64,000 nt of DNA from Hyphomicrobiales bacterium (lineage in GTDB: Bacteria > Pseudomonadota > Alphaproteobacteria > Rhizobiales > Beijerinckiaceae): the NCBI GenBank assembly GCA_004144595.1, contig SEEM01000003.1, positions 62,001 through 126,000 on the forward strand, in the 5' to 3' direction. The translations under genes and the position numbers were made by a program. Positions 29,785 to 38,810 of the stretch are shown here, piece after piece. The stretch's first letter is position 1, and each line of letters starts with the position of its first letter. The notes under the pieces are model-generated. The model did not search any database, was not told where the DNA came from, and was given only the letters and a program-made list of their open reading frames with translations.

Positions 29785-30348
29785 TCAGCTCTTCTTCTTG
29801 TCGTCCGTGGCGGCGACGCGGGTTCCCGGCTTCGCGGGTTTCGCAGGCTTGCTCTCGATCGCGAGCGCTTCGACGCCCGGCGTCGTCACGAGGAAACCGG
29901 CGATCGCATCCATCGAGTCGGAGGCGGCCTTGGCCACGATCGTCTGGTCGATGCCGGCCCAAGGGTCGGAGCCGCCGCTGCGCTTGCCGATGCTTTCGCC
30001 CTGCACGCGCTGGGCGCGCTGCTTGGTCGAATCGTAGACGTCCCAGACGAAGGCGAGCGCCGTCTGGCCGTCCTCGGTCGGCTGGGCGGTGAGGTAGCCC
30101 TTGACGCGGAAGCGTGCCGGCTTGTTGCCGGCGACGATCTCCATCTTGCGCTCGGCAGCCGCCTCGCCGAGCAGACCGGCGAAGCTGGCGGTGACGTTTT
30201 CCGGCGCGCCGGAGATGCTTTGGACCGAGACCGGAACGCCCGGCGCATCGACGCGCGGACGCGCAGCGGTCTGCGTGGTTTCCTGGCAGCCGGCAACGGC
30301 CAGTGCCAAGACCGGCCCCAGAACGAGGCCGCTAAAACGGTTGATCAT
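29785..30348 (-). CDS. Hypothetical lipoprotein
   Basis: The 187-residue protein has a signal peptide with lipobox ALAVAGC (Cys 21). The mature domain (about 40-165) is alpha/beta in pattern, with QSISGAPENVTASFAGLLG, FRVKGYLTAQP and ALAFVWDVYDS. The C-terminus is a Lys/Pro/Ala-rich tail. The overall pattern is common in Rhizobiales, but I recognise no named function. It stands between prs and the M24 hydrolase, all on the minus strand. Confidence 0.78.
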   Translation of the reverse strand: MINRFSGLVLGPVLALAVAGCQETTQTAARPRVDAPGVPVSVQSISGAPENVTASFAGLLGEAAAERKMEIVAGNKPARFRVKGYLTAQPTEDGQTALAFVWDVYDSTKQRAQRVQGESIGKRSGGSDPWAGIDQTIVAKAASDSMDAIAGFLVTTPGVEALAIESKPAKPAKPGTRVAATDDKKKS

Positions 30349-30409
30349 GACGCCTCCCGCCCTTTGGGCTGTGGACCGCTTCGAGATTCCCTGTGACCCT
30401 GTAGTAGGC

Positions 30410-31561
30410 TCAACGGATGACGAGGTCCAGATCAGGCAGGTTGAGCGCCTCGGCGCCGGTTTTGCCGACGAGATAGGTCCGCCCCAGGCACATCGCGGTC
30501 TCGCTGGCGGAATCCATCAGGATCATGTGCGCGAACATCACCATGCCGGGCACGATCGGCCAGTCATTGGCTTCGTAGAACATCGGCCAGTCCATCCAGG
30601 ACGGCGTGAACTTGGCGCCGAGCGAATAGCCGCAGGCATTGAGCCGGTGCTGTGAGAGGCCGTGCTCGTCGAAGACGCGGGCATGGGCGGCGAAGACGTC
30701 TCCGGCGGTGCGGCCCGGCTTCAGTTCAGCCTCGCAGGCGAGCAGCGCGTCGCGCGCGGCTGCGTGATACGCGAGGTGCAGCGGGCGCGGCTCGCCGACG
30801 ACGACGGTTCGCATCGCGGCGACATGATAGTGCCGGTCGGTGCCGGCGAATTCGAGCGTGATCTGGTCGCTCGCATCGAGCCTGCGCCGGCCGGACTTGT
30901 AGCGGCAGAGCAGGGCGTCGCGGCCGGAGCCGATGATGAACTCGTTGGCGGGATAGTCGCCTCCGCCAGCGAAGATCGCGTTGTGCTGGGCGGCGAGGAT
31001 CTCGCCTTCGTCGGCGCCGGCCCGGATCGTATCGAGCGCGGCGCGGTCGGCCGCGTCGGCCAGCACGGCGGCGCGCCGGACATAGGCGATCTCCTCCGCC
31101 GATTTCACGGCGCGCAGGCGGGTGACGATCAGCGAGGCGTCGACCAGTTCGGCCTGTCCGGCGAAGCGCGCGTCCAGCTTGCGGTAGTTCGAGGCGACGA
31201 GACCGTAGGATTCGAATTCGACGCCGATGCGCTTGCCGTCGATGCCGAGGTCGCGTGCGAGGGCGAGCAGGTCGGCAGTCGGGTCGGCGTCGCGGCCATC
31301 CTTCCAGATGCGGATATCGCCGAGGTTCGAGGTCTGCTGCGCCTGCCGGAGATCGGCGGAACGGGTCAGCAGCGCCATGGTGCCGTCGGCTCTGACGACG
31401 AGGCACTGGAAGAAGCAGAAGCCGAAGGTGTCGTAGCCGGTCAGCCAGAACATCGATTCCTGCTGGAACAGGAAAAGCGCATCGAGACGATCCTCCCGCA
31501 TCGCGGCCAGCAGGCCCTCGCGGCGGCGGGCGAATTCGGCGGGCGTGAAATGCAGGGCCAT
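30410..31561 (-). CDS. M24-family (creatinase/ectoine-hydrolase-like) hydrolase, metal site lost
   Basis: The 383-residue protein has the creatinase N-terminal domain (about 10-145) and a pita-bread C-terminal domain. Where M24 peptidases have two Asp ligands, this one has E237 and H246 (LEFAGTDRHYH). The third His position is Ser (GYSLGAKF) and the fourth Glu is not evident. That fits metal-free creatinase or DoeA-like members rather than Xaa-Pro aminopeptidase. A GGAGGA site precedes the ATG. It is monocistronic and the substrate is unknown. Confidence 0.82.
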   Translation of the reverse strand: MALHFTPAEFARRREGLLAAMREDRLDALFLFQQESMFWLTGYDTFGFCFFQCLVVRADGTMALLTRSADLRQAQQTSNLGDIRIWKDGRDADPTADLLALARDLGIDGKRIGVEFESYGLVASNYRKLDARFAGQAELVDASLIVTRLRAVKSAEEIAYVRRAAVLADAADRAALDTIRAGADEGEILAAQHNAIFAGGGDYPANEFIIGSGRDALLCRYKSGRRRLDASDQITLEFAGTDRHYHVAAMRTVVVGEPRPLHLAYHAAARDALLACEAELKPGRTAGDVFAAHARVFDEHGLSQHRLNACGYSLGAKFTPSWMDWPMFYEANDWPIVPGMVMFAHMILMDSASETAMCLGRTYLVGKTGAEALNLPDLDLVIR

Positions 31562-31686
31562 GGCGCGTGTCCTCCGGGCGGCGCCGCATGTGAGCGCGCC
31601 GCCGGCCCGCGGGCAAGCCCGACGTCGTGTCGCAATTGCGGCACCCGCGCCGGCTGCCTATAGGCTGTCTTGAGAGTTTCGCGCCT

Positions 31687-31729
31687 CTGGAGGATCGGGC
31701 TGAATATCGTATTCAGCCCGATCCTCCAG
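31687..31729. repeat. Composite palindrome, part A (perfect 19-bp stem), copy 1
   Basis: The left arm CTGGAGGATCGGGCTGAAT and right arm ATTCAGCCCGATCCTCCAG pair perfectly around an ATCGT loop. The same design recurs at 41997. Part B follows 12 nt later. Confidence 0.92.
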
Positions 31730-31741
31730 ATATTTGAAATT

Positions 31742-31788
31742 GCATCGGCTTTTTTCCGAAAACCGCATCACACTTTTCGGGCCGATGC
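31742..31788. repeat. Composite palindrome, part B (GATGC-type hairpin), copy 4
   Basis: A 47-bp hairpin with GCATCGG / CCGATGC ends and an inner CCGAAAA / TTTTCGG pair. It lies 17 nt before the ubiK start. Confidence 0.85.
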
Positions 31789-31804
31789 TCCAAGGGAGAG
31801 AGCC

Positions 31805-32059
31805 ATGGTGAACCCCGGCAACCGCATCCTCGACGATATCGCCCGCCTTGCCACGGATGCCGCGGGTGCGGCGCAGGGCGTGCGCCGCGAGGTCGAGACC
31901 GTGGTGAAGACGCAGATCGAGCGCCTGCTGCGCGATCTCGACGTTGTCACCCGCGAGGAATTCGAGGCGGTGCGCGAGATGGCGCTGATCGCCCGCGAGG
32001 AGAACGACAAGCTGGCTGCGCGACTGAAGGCGCTGGAGGAGAAGCTCGGCAAGGCCTGA
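31805..32059 (+). CDS. ubiK: UbiK family accessory factor (BMFP domain)
   Basis: The 84-residue protein is a helical BMFP-type accessory factor. It has an amphipathic N-terminus (NRILDDIARLATDAAG) and a heptad-like coiled coil in the C-terminal half (REEFEAVREMALIAREEN). UbiK assists late aerobic ubiquinone synthesis in E. coli and binds lipids. A GGGAG site precedes the ATG. It sits just after the composite palindrome, with ybjN 390 bp downstream. Confidence 0.88.
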   Translation: MVNPGNRILDDIARLATDAAGAAQGVRREVETVVKTQIERLLRDLDVVTREEFEAVREMALIAREENDKLAARLKALEEKLGKA

Positions 32060-32449
32060 GCGCCTGCCGGGTATGCCTCTGATCCGAGCCCGCATCCTGG
32101 GAGCCGCGTGAGCTGCGCTGAATGCGGTGTTCGAAAGGCGTTCTGAAAGCATCCCCCGGATGCCCTCAGGTTATGTCCACAGCCATGTGCTGTGGACAGC
32201 CCTCCGGGGGGATTGAGCCCACCGGCCGAATCCGCGGAGCTTGGCGCCGTGTTGGGAGCGTCACAGCGCCTGCGCTATCGTCGGTGGAAAGAATTGATTC
32301 GTCGGGCGGATTCGTCCTGCCGCGCCGGATGGGAGCCTCTCCTTCAGAGGGGCTTCTGAGGTGTGTTGCGTTCCTTGGCTTTCCAGTCGCCGTGTTCCTC
32401 TTCTCGAACGCGCCGGATGCGCCAGCATCCGGAAGGTGGACCCTAGGGC
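32060..32449. other. 390-bp intergenic gap with nested hairpins, possible structured RNA
   Basis: The gap holds a two-level hairpin: outer arms ATCCCCCGGA (32151-32160) and TCCGGGGGGAT (32203-32213) enclose a perfect 10-bp inner stem, TGTCCACAGC / GCTGTGGACA (32174-32198). A small CCTCT / AGAGG stem lies near 32336-32350, and a perfect 8-bp stem CCGGATGC / GCATCCGG (32413-32432) sits 17 nt before ybjN. No long coding frame fits. It could be a small RNA or the ybjN leader. Confidence 0.45.
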
Positions 32450-32956
32450 ATGATGGACCTCGATATGGATGCGGAGCTGGATCGGCCTTCCAACCCGCTC
32501 GACCTGTTCGAACGCCTCGCTGCACTCAACGACTGGTCCTTCGATCGCGACAGCGAGGACGAGCTTTCGGTCTCCGTGACCGGCGGCTGGTCTGAATACC
32601 ATGTCGCGATCACCTGGCTCGCCGAGGTGGAGGCACTGCATATCGCCTGTGCCTTCGACCTGAAGGTGCCGGACCGGCGGCGCGGCGAGGTGCTGCAACT
32701 CGTGAGCCTCGTCAACGAGCAGCTCTGGCTCGGCCATTTCGATCTCTGGAGCAGCGAGAGCGTGGTGATGTACCGCCATGCCCTTTTGCTCTCGGGCGGT
32801 GCCGAGCCGACCGAGGAGCAGGCGATCGCTCTGGTCAAGGCCGCTGTCGAGGCCTGCGAGCGCTACTACCAGGCCTTCCAGTTCGTCGTCTGGGCCGGCA
32901 AGACCGCCAAGGAAGGCATGGAGGGCGCGATCCTCGAGACGGTGGGCGAGGCCTGA
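32450..32956 (+). CDS. YbjN domain-containing protein
   Basis: The 168-residue protein is one YbjN domain (about 20-140), recognised by SEYHVAITWLAEVEALHI, the VNEQLWLGHFDLW strand, and the helix VEACERYYQAFQFVVW. The fold resembles type III secretion chaperones. In enterobacteria YbjN affects stress and motility. A second in-frame ATG follows directly. proC lies downstream, an order common in Rhizobiales. Confidence 0.9.
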   Translation: MMDLDMDAELDRPSNPLDLFERLAALNDWSFDRDSEDELSVSVTGGWSEYHVAITWLAEVEALHIACAFDLKVPDRRRGEVLQLVSLVNEQLWLGHFDLWSSESVVMYRHALLLSGGAEPTEEQAIALVKAAVEACERYYQAFQFVVWAGKTAKEGMEGAILETVGEA

Positions 32957-33070
32957 GGCCTCGCTCCGTCGCTGGCCCGGGCTTGACCCGGCCTGCGCTT
33001 GCAGGCTCTGGTCCTGAGGACCGGGCGCCAGCCTGGGCGCGACGCCCCTTTTCCAAGCGCGAGAACCGCC

Positions 33071-33892
33071 ATGACCGCTTCCCTGCCGCAATCGCTCGTC
33101 CTCATCGGCGCGGGCAAGATGGGCGGAGCGATGCTGGAAGGCTGGCTGCGCATCGGCATCGATCCGAAGGGCGTCAGCCTGATCGATCCCAAGCCGTCGG
33201 ACGAGATGGTTGCGCTGGCCAACGAGAAGGGCATGCGGCTCAATCCTTCCGCCAGGGAAATCCCCGCCGCCGATGTCGTCGTGCTCGCGACCAAGCCGCA
33301 GATGCTCGATACGGCGGCGCCCGCCGTGCAGGCTTTCATCCATCCCAGGACGCTGCTGATCTCAATCCTCGCCGGCAAGACGCTGGGCGACCTCGCGGCC
33401 CGCCTGCCGAACGCGAATGCGGTGATCCGCGCCATGCCGAACCTGCCGGCCGCCGTGCAGCGCGGTGCCACTGCGGCTGCGCCCGGCAAGGGCGTGAGCG
33501 CGGCGCAGCGCGCCACCGCCGATGCCTTGCTCGGCAGCATCGGCAAGGTCGAATGGCTCGAAGACGAAGGGCTCATCGATGCGGTGACGGCGGTATCGGG
33601 CTCGGGTCCGGCCTATGTCTTCCATCTCGTCGAATGCCTGGCGGCTGCGGGCAAGGAAGCCGGCCTGCCGGCCGATGTCGCGGAGCGCCTGGCGCGAGCG
33701 ACGGTCGAAGGGGCCGGCGAAATGCTGTTCCAGTCGCCGCTGCCGCCCGGCACGCTGCGCCAGAACGTGACCTCGCCCGGTGGCACGACGGCCGCCGCGC
33801 TCGAGGTGCTGATGGCCGAGGACGGCATGAAGCCATTGATGCGCAAGGCGGTGGCTGCTGCCAAACGTCGCGCCGGCGAGCTTTCGGGCTGA
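33071..33892 (+). CDS. proC: Pyrroline-5-carboxylate reductase
   Basis: The start at 33071 gives 273 residues, the family size. The Rossmann motif is LIGAGKMGGAMLEGW. The signature block reads AVSGSGPAYVFHLVE, followed by PPGTLRQNVTSPGGTTAAALEVL. It reduces pyrroline-5-carboxylate to proline with NADPH. The region from ybjN to proC is only 114 bp of GC-rich DNA. Confidence 0.95.
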   Translation: MTASLPQSLVLIGAGKMGGAMLEGWLRIGIDPKGVSLIDPKPSDEMVALANEKGMRLNPSAREIPAADVVVLATKPQMLDTAAPAVQAFIHPRTLLISILAGKTLGDLAARLPNANAVIRAMPNLPAAVQRGATAAAPGKGVSAAQRATADALLGSIGKVEWLEDEGLIDAVTAVSGSGPAYVFHLVECLAAAGKEAGLPADVAERLARATVEGAGEMLFQSPLPPGTLRQNVTSPGGTTAAALEVLMAEDGMKPLMRKAVAAAKRRAGELSG

Positions 33893-33959
33893 ACAGCCTT
33901 TCGTATGCCACGATAGCGGCCTAACCTCCCTCTCATTGCGAAGCGAGAGGAGCTGCCCC

Positions 33960-34709
33960 ATGGCCCGCAAACCCGTTTCCACGCCGCCCGAGGCGCCGTC
34001 CGCGCCAGCGGCCAATCCGGTCGATCCGCGCAAGCGCGCCATCGACGCGCTGATGAAGCTCGCCGCAGAGCGGCCCTGGGACCAGATCGAGCTGCCCGAT
34101 ATCGCGACCGAGGCCGGGCTCACGCTCTCGCAATTGCGCGGGCTGTTCCCGTCCAAGCTCGCGATGCTCGGCGGTGTGACCCGCCTCGTCGACGATGCCG
34201 TCCTCGCCGATAGCTCCGACGATCTTGCCGGCGAGCCGGTCAAGGAGCGGTTGTTCGACCTCGTGATGCGCCGCCTTGACGCGATGGCGCCCTACAAGGC
34301 GGGCTTGCGCAAGATCGCGCCGGTCATCCGGCGCGATACGCTGGCGCTGGCGGCGCTCAATCGCGGCGCGGTCAATTCCTGGCGCTACATGCTGGCCTCG
34401 GCCGGTATTCCGACGGAGGACGCGCTTGGGCACCTGCGGGTGCAGGGCGCTGTGCTGTTGATGGCGCGCGTCTCGGAAGTCTGGCTCGACGATGACGAGC
34501 CGGGGCTGTCGAAGACGATGGCGCGGCTCGACCGCGAGCTGAAGACGGCCGGGCGGATCATGGCTCGCGTCGAGGACGTCCACCGGCTGACGGCGCCGTT
34601 TCGCGGGCTGGCGCGGGCGATCTGCTCGGGACGGCCGCTCAAGGCGCGGCGGCGCGAACGCGCTTCCGAGCGCGGCGAGGAGAACGAGGATTACGCGCCT
34701 GCGATCTGA
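33960..34709 (+). CDS. TetR family transcriptional regulator
   Basis: The start at 33960 has AGAGGAG 7-9 nt upstream and gives 249 residues. The N-terminal helix-turn-helix lies around residues 25-70 (AIDALMKLAAERPWDQIELPDI, then EAGLTLSQLRGLFPSKLAML), matching TetR but loosely. The rest is helical, with RVSEVWLDDDEPGLSKTMARL near 180. The last 25 residues are highly charged. It may instead be a COQ9-like protein, which shares this fold. The next gene is the chemoreceptor. Confidence 0.72.
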   Translation: MARKPVSTPPEAPSAPAANPVDPRKRAIDALMKLAAERPWDQIELPDIATEAGLTLSQLRGLFPSKLAMLGGVTRLVDDAVLADSSDDLAGEPVKERLFDLVMRRLDAMAPYKAGLRKIAPVIRRDTLALAALNRGAVNSWRYMLASAGIPTEDALGHLRVQGAVLLMARVSEVWLDDDEPGLSKTMARLDRELKTAGRIMARVEDVHRLTAPFRGLARAICSGRPLKARRRERASERGEENEDYAPAI

Positions 34710-34827
34710 GCGCCGATCGATTTTGCGCCCTGCCTCGCAAAATGGGGCGAAATTGCGCTAACGTTAAGTGGGTCTTAGCCAATCCTGCGCGAATGAGGGG
34801 AATCTCCCGTCCGCGCAGGATACGCGA

Positions 34828-36801
34828 ATGTCGTTCACCAGGAAGCTTGCGACCCTCTCGATCAGCCGTTCCTTCGGCCTGATCGCAGCCTTGGCCGTGC
34901 TGATCGCCGTCGGCGCAGTCGGCTATACGCTGAATGCCGCCCGCAACGAGATGATCACGCTCAAGCGGGCCGAGATGAAGAATGCCGTCGAGTCGGCCGC
35001 GACGACCGTGAAAGGCTACCTGGCGCGGGTCCAGGCCGGCGAGCTCAAGGAAGAAGACGCCAAGAAGCTGGCGACGGACGCCCTCGGCAGCGCCCGCTTC
35101 GATGGCGGAAACTACTACTTCCTCATCAACTACGACGGCATCAGCGTCCTGCACGCCAACAAGAAGATCCAGTCGACGGACATGAAGCCGCTCAAGGACG
35201 CGGACGGCAAGTTCTTCGTCCAGGACATGATCGCGCTGGCGAAGTCGAAGACGGAGGGCTTCGTCGACTATGGCTGGCTCAAGGCCGGCGACAAGGAGCC
35301 CTCTCTCAAGATCTCCTACGTCGTCGGAATCCCGCAATGGCAGTGGGTGGTCGGCTCCGGCCTGCATGTCCAGGACGTCGACGCGGCCTTCATGGGGATG
35401 GTCGGCGGCGTCGCCAAGGTGCTGGTGCCGCTCGGCCTCGTCATGCTCGGTCTTGTGATCATTCTCAGCCGCCGCGCTTCGGGCATGCTGCACTCGCTGC
35501 GCGGTTCAATGGAAGGTCTGGCCGCGGGCCAGCTCGACACCACGATCGCGCATCAGGAGCGCCCCGACGAGATCGGCGCGATGGCGCGCACGCTCGTCGT
35601 CTTCCGCGATGCGGCCCTCGCCAAGGAGGCGATGGAGACCGACAAGCTCAGGATGGAGGACGAGGCCGCGGGCCACCGCAGCGCCGCCGATGGCGAGCGC
35701 CGCCGCAACGAGGCCGACCGTGCCGAGCATGCCCGCGTGCAGGCCGATGTCGTCCATGCGCTCGGCCAGGGCCTGGAGCATCTCTCGGACGGCGACCTGA
35801 CCTACCGGATCGAGGACGGCTTCACCGCCGAATACGTGAAGCTCAAGGACGATTTCAACGGCGCCATCGCCAAGATGCAGGACGCGATGCGCCAGATCGC
35901 GACCAATACCGAGAGCATGAAGGCCGGTTCGACCGAAATCAGCCAGGCGGCCGACGACCTCGCCAGCCGTACCGAGCAGCAGGCCTCCTCGGTCGAGGAG
36001 ACCGCGACGGCGCTGGATGAACTCACCGCGACAGTCCGCCAGACCGCCGAGAGCGCGCGCCTCGCCAACCAGGCGACTGAACAGGTCAAGACCGAGGCCG
36101 AGCAGTCGACCAGCATCGTCCGCGATGCGGTGACGGCGATGGGCGGCATCGAGAAATCGGCTCAGGAAATCTCGCAGATCGTCGGCGTCATCGACGAGAT
36201 CGCCTTCCAGACCAACCTGCTCGCGCTTAACGCCTCGGTCGAGGCGGCGCGGGCCGGCGACGCCGGCAAGGGTTTTGCAGTCGTGGCTTCCGAGGTCAGG
36301 GCGCTGGCCCAGCGTTCGGCTTCCGCCGCCAAGGAGATCAAGACCCTGATCGACGCATCGACCATCGAAGTCGAGAAGGGCGTCATGCTCGTCGGCCAGA
36401 CCGGCGGCGCGCTGCAGCGCATGGCTTCCGAGATCACCCGTGTCACCACGCTCGTCGCGGAGATCGCCGGCGCCGCGCAGGAACAGGCATCGGGTCTCCA
36501 GGAGGTCAATTCCGCTGTCGGCGAGATGGACCAGGCGACGCAGCAGAACGCCGCCATGGCCGAGCAATCGACCGCTGCCGCGCATTCGCTGTCACAGGAG
36601 GCAGACCGGCTCTCGGCGCTGGTCGCGCGCTTCCAGCTCGGTGGCGACGTCGCAAGGCTCAAGGCGATGTCGCAGACCATGCGGGCGGCCGTCTCTTCGG
36701 CGCCTCGCCCTGCGGTCCCGCGCGCCAGAGCCCAGAGCGCTGCTGCCGGAGCCCACAAGCCCCATGCCGAGGCCCGCGACAACGGCTGGGCCGAGTTTTG
36801 A
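34828..36801 (+). CDS. Methyl-accepting chemotaxis protein with Cache-type sensor
   Basis: The 657-residue receptor has membrane segments at about 16-36 and 195-213. Between them is a single-Cache (sCache_2) sensor with [17 protein letters not shown] and the closing [20 protein letters not shown] linker follows, then the signalling domain with the hairpin tip [15 protein letters not shown]. The C-terminus ends GWAEF, like the xWxxF tether that binds CheR in enterics. No che genes are in the window. It overlaps the csaA-like gene by 4 nt. Confidence 0.95.
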   Translation: MSFTRKLATLSISRSFGLIAALAVLIAVGAVGYTLNAARNEMITLKRAEMKNAVESAATTVKGYLARVQAGELKEEDAKKLATDALGSARFDGGNYYFLINYDGISVLHANKKIQSTDMKPLKDADGKFFVQDMIALAKSKTEGFVDYGWLKAGDKEPSLKISYVVGIPQWQWVVGSGLHVQDVDAAFMGMVGGVAKVLVPLGLVMLGLVIILSRRASGMLHSLRGSMEGLAAGQLDTTIAHQERPDEIGAMARTLVVFRDAALAKEAMETDKLRMEDEAAGHRSAADGERRRNEADRAEHARVQADVVHALGQGLEHLSDGDLTYRIEDGFTAEYVKLKDDFNGAIAKMQDAMRQIATNTESMKAGSTEISQAADDLASRTEQQASSVEETATALDELTATVRQTAESARLANQATEQVKTEAEQSTSIVRDAVTAMGGIEKSAQEISQIVGVIDEIAFQTNLLALNASVEAARAGDAGKGFAVVASEVRALAQRSASAAKEIKTLIDASTIEVEKGVMLVGQTGGALQRMASEITRVTTLVAEIAGAAQEQASGLQEVNSAVGEMDQATQQNAAMAEQSTAAAHSLSQEADRLSALVARFQLGGDVARLKAMSQTMRAAVSSAPRPAVPRARAQSAAAGAHKPHAEARDNGWAEF

Positions 36802-37157
36802 GCGCGCCGTCCGGCCCAACTGCTCCGATCGGCTTCGACGATTTCCTCAAGGTCGACATCCGTGTCGGCACGATCGTCGAGGCTGAGCCCTATCCGGAAG
36901 CGCGCAAGCCCTCGATCAAGCTGGTGATCGATTTCGGCGGCACGATCGGCCGCAAGAAATCCTCGGCGCAGATCACCAAGCATTACCGGCCGGAGGATCT
37001 TCCCGGCCGGCAGGTTCTCGCGGTGGTGAATTTCCCGCCGCGTCAGATCGGCAAGTTCATGTCGGAAGTGCTGACGCTTGGCATGCCCGATGCCGAGGGC
37101 GAGGTCATCCTGATCGGGCCTGGGCAAGCTGTGCCAGACGGCGGCCGGCTCTTCTAG
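36798..37157 (+). CDS. CsaA-like tRNA-binding protein
   Basis: The likely start is TTG at 36798, overlapping the chemoreceptor stop by 4 nt; no ATG or GTG fits. The 119-residue protein is a single tRNA-binding OB domain with [21 protein letters not shown]-type opening, then [11 protein letters not shown], and the closing [10 protein letters not shown]. CsaA proteins act as secretion chaperones or tRNA-structure binders. Its stop overlaps the convergent PPOX stop by 4 nt. Confidence 0.88.
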   Translation: MSAPSGPTAPIGFDDFLKVDIRVGTIVEAEPYPEARKPSIKLVIDFGGTIGRKKSSAQITKHYRPEDLPGRQVLAVVNFPPRQIGKFMSEVLTLGMPDAEGEVILIGPGQAVPDGGRLF

Positions 37158-38083
37158 GCAGCAGCCGGCCACAGCCCTGTTTGCAGGGTGGTCGGCGCGA
37201 ATTCCGGTGCCGACCAGCGCAAGGGCAGCGCGTGCTTCCGGCGCCAGCCGCGCTTCACATGAAAGCGCCACAGGCGCTGCGCGCCATCGATCGCCGCAAG
37301 CTCCGGCCCCTGCCAGACGATCTCCGCCTCGCCCTGCAATTGCAGCAGCTCACCCGTCTCGAAATCGACGAATAGCAGCGCCGATCGCGGCTCCTGCAGC
37401 AGGTTTCCGAAGGTGTTGAAGTAGTTGTTGCCGGCGAAATCCGGAATGGTGAGCGTGTCGCCATCGATGCGGACGAAGCCCGGCCGGCCGCCGCGATGGG
37501 AGATGTCGACGCCGCCGGTCTCGGCCTCCAGGGCGGCGGCGCTGGCGATGAACAGGGTGTCGGCGCCGGCGATCAGGGCCCGTGCGGCAGCATCGAGGCC
37601 GGGCAGGTGGACTGGCGCCTCGGCAGCCTCATGGCCGTTCCCGATTCGATTGCGGACCTGGATGTACTTCGCGCAATTGCCGAAGCTCTGCGCGATATCG
37701 ACCGTAAACCCGTTCGCATCGACGCCCACGATCCGGCCGTTGGCACGGTTGCGGCGGCGGGTTTCGAATTCGAGCCCGAGCAGGCCGATGGGGCTGCCCG
37801 GCCGGAAGGCGTCGAAGGCCGGATCGTCTGTGGCGGGCAGTGCCGCGATCGACAGCGTGGTCGGACTCGGGCTTGCTGCGAAACCCGGCGCTCCCGCCAG
37901 CACCGTCGCCAACGGCCAGCCGTCACGGTCAAGCGCACCGGCGAAGAGCCAGGGGAGCTGGCCAAAGAAGATGCGGTGCTGGTCCGGCATGAAGTCGCGG
38001 ATGCCGGCGCCTCGCGAGGCGACGCCGGCCAGTGCTTGTACGGCCAACTCGCCGGTGTGGAAGGGACCGTCAGGCGGCAGCAT
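37154..38083 (-). CDS. Pyridoxamine 5'-phosphate oxidase family protein
   Basis: The start at 38083 gives 309 residues and overlaps the GST stop by 14 nt. The PPOX-type split-barrel region shows GQLPWLFAGALDRDGWPLAT near residue 40 and NNYFNTFGNLLQEPRSALLF near 225. FMN is the probable cofactor, but the substrate is not known. It resembles oxidase-like proteins found next to GST genes and is cotranscribed with one here. Confidence 0.85.
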   Translation of the reverse strand: MLPPDGPFHTGELAVQALAGVASRGAGIRDFMPDQHRIFFGQLPWLFAGALDRDGWPLATVLAGAPGFAASPSPTTLSIAALPATDDPAFDAFRPGSPIGLLGLEFETRRRNRANGRIVGVDANGFTVDIAQSFGNCAKYIQVRNRIGNGHEAAEAPVHLPGLDAAARALIAGADTLFIASAAALEAETGGVDISHRGGRPGFVRIDGDTLTIPDFAGNNYFNTFGNLLQEPRSALLFVDFETGELLQLQGEAEIVWQGPELAAIDGAQRLWRFHVKRGWRRKHALPLRWSAPEFAPTTLQTGLWPAAA

Positions 38084-38711
38084 CGTCGTCGAGCTCCAGC
38101 GGCAGGGGTGAAGGCGGGATCGGCTTGAAGAACGGCAGGGCCTCGATGCGGGCGAGCCAATCCCGCACGGCGGGATAAGGACGCAGCGAGATGCCGCCTT
38201 CGGGGGCGTGCGCGACATAGGAGTAGCAGGCGAGATCGGCGATCGTCGGGTGGGCCGCGGCGAGATAGTCGCGCGCCGCCAGATGCTCTTCCATGAAGGC
38301 GAGGAGCCGGGCCGCGATGCGCTTGGCGCGAGCCTTGTCGTCGTTCAGGCCGAACTGGGTGATCAGGCGTGCGGTCGAAGGTCCGTGCATGACTTCGCCG
38401 GCTGCGATCGAGAGCCAGCGCTGGACCTGGGCCGCCCCGACGGGGTCGCGCGGCAGCCAAGCGCTGTCGGGGGCATAGCGCCGCACCAGATAGACCATGA
38501 TCGCGTTGCTGTCGGCGAAAGTCAGGTCGCCATCCTGCAGTACGGGAATCTGGCCGAGCGGGTTGAGCGTGCGAAAGGCCGGGCTCTGTCGGACATCCGC
38601 CGGGGCCGGCTCGTTGCGATAGGGCAGGTCGAGCGCGAGCAGCAGCAATTCGACGCGATGTGCGTGGCCCGACAGTGGCGTCCCGTGGAGGATGATCTCT
38701 GGCGATGGCAT
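38070..38711 (-). CDS. Glutathione S-transferase family protein
   Basis: A perfect AGGAGG lies 7 nt before the ATG at 38711; the product is 213 residues. The N-terminal thioredoxin fold has SGHAHRVELLLLALDLPY, the cis-Pro LGQIPVLQDGD and the ADSNAIMVYL glutathione-site motif. The C-terminal helical domain follows, with TIADLACYSYV. It is the first gene of a pair with the PPOX protein and diverges from the LysR gene, which may regulate both. Confidence 0.92.
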   Translation of the reverse strand: MPSPEIILHGTPLSGHAHRVELLLLALDLPYRNEPAPADVRQSPAFRTLNPLGQIPVLQDGDLTFADSNAIMVYLVRRYAPDSAWLPRDPVGAAQVQRWLSIAAGEVMHGPSTARLITQFGLNDDKARAKRIAARLLAFMEEHLAARDYLAAAHPTIADLACYSYVAHAPEGGISLRPYPAVRDWLARIEALPFFKPIPPSPLPLELDDDAAA

Positions 38712-38810
38712 GGCGAGCCTCCTGTTTCTGACCGGGATCGTGACCGTTTCATTGAGCGAGCGAAATCTGGTATCCGTCGAACTCAGAATTTCAATTTGCG
38801 GAACGATGCG
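38712..38810. promoter_or_regulatory. Divergent GST/LysR control region
   Basis: This 99-bp gap between divergent gst and lysR is the usual place for a LysR operator. The part 38785-38800 (TCAGAATTTCAATTTGC) is locally AT-rich, but no perfect T-N11-A palindrome could be fixed. Confidence 0.45.

Noticed and set aside
32160-32200. Possible replication-origin element with DnaA-like CCACA / TGTGG arms.
   Set aside because: Each arm differs from TTATCCACA at two positions, and there is no cluster of boxes, AT-rich unwinding region or dnaA/hemE neighbour. A hairpin explains it better.
32330-32430. Possible 6S RNA.
   Set aside because: A short likeness to the enteric 6S 5' end was noted, but the long closing stem is not formed and the usual zapA and cyclo-ligase neighbours are missing.
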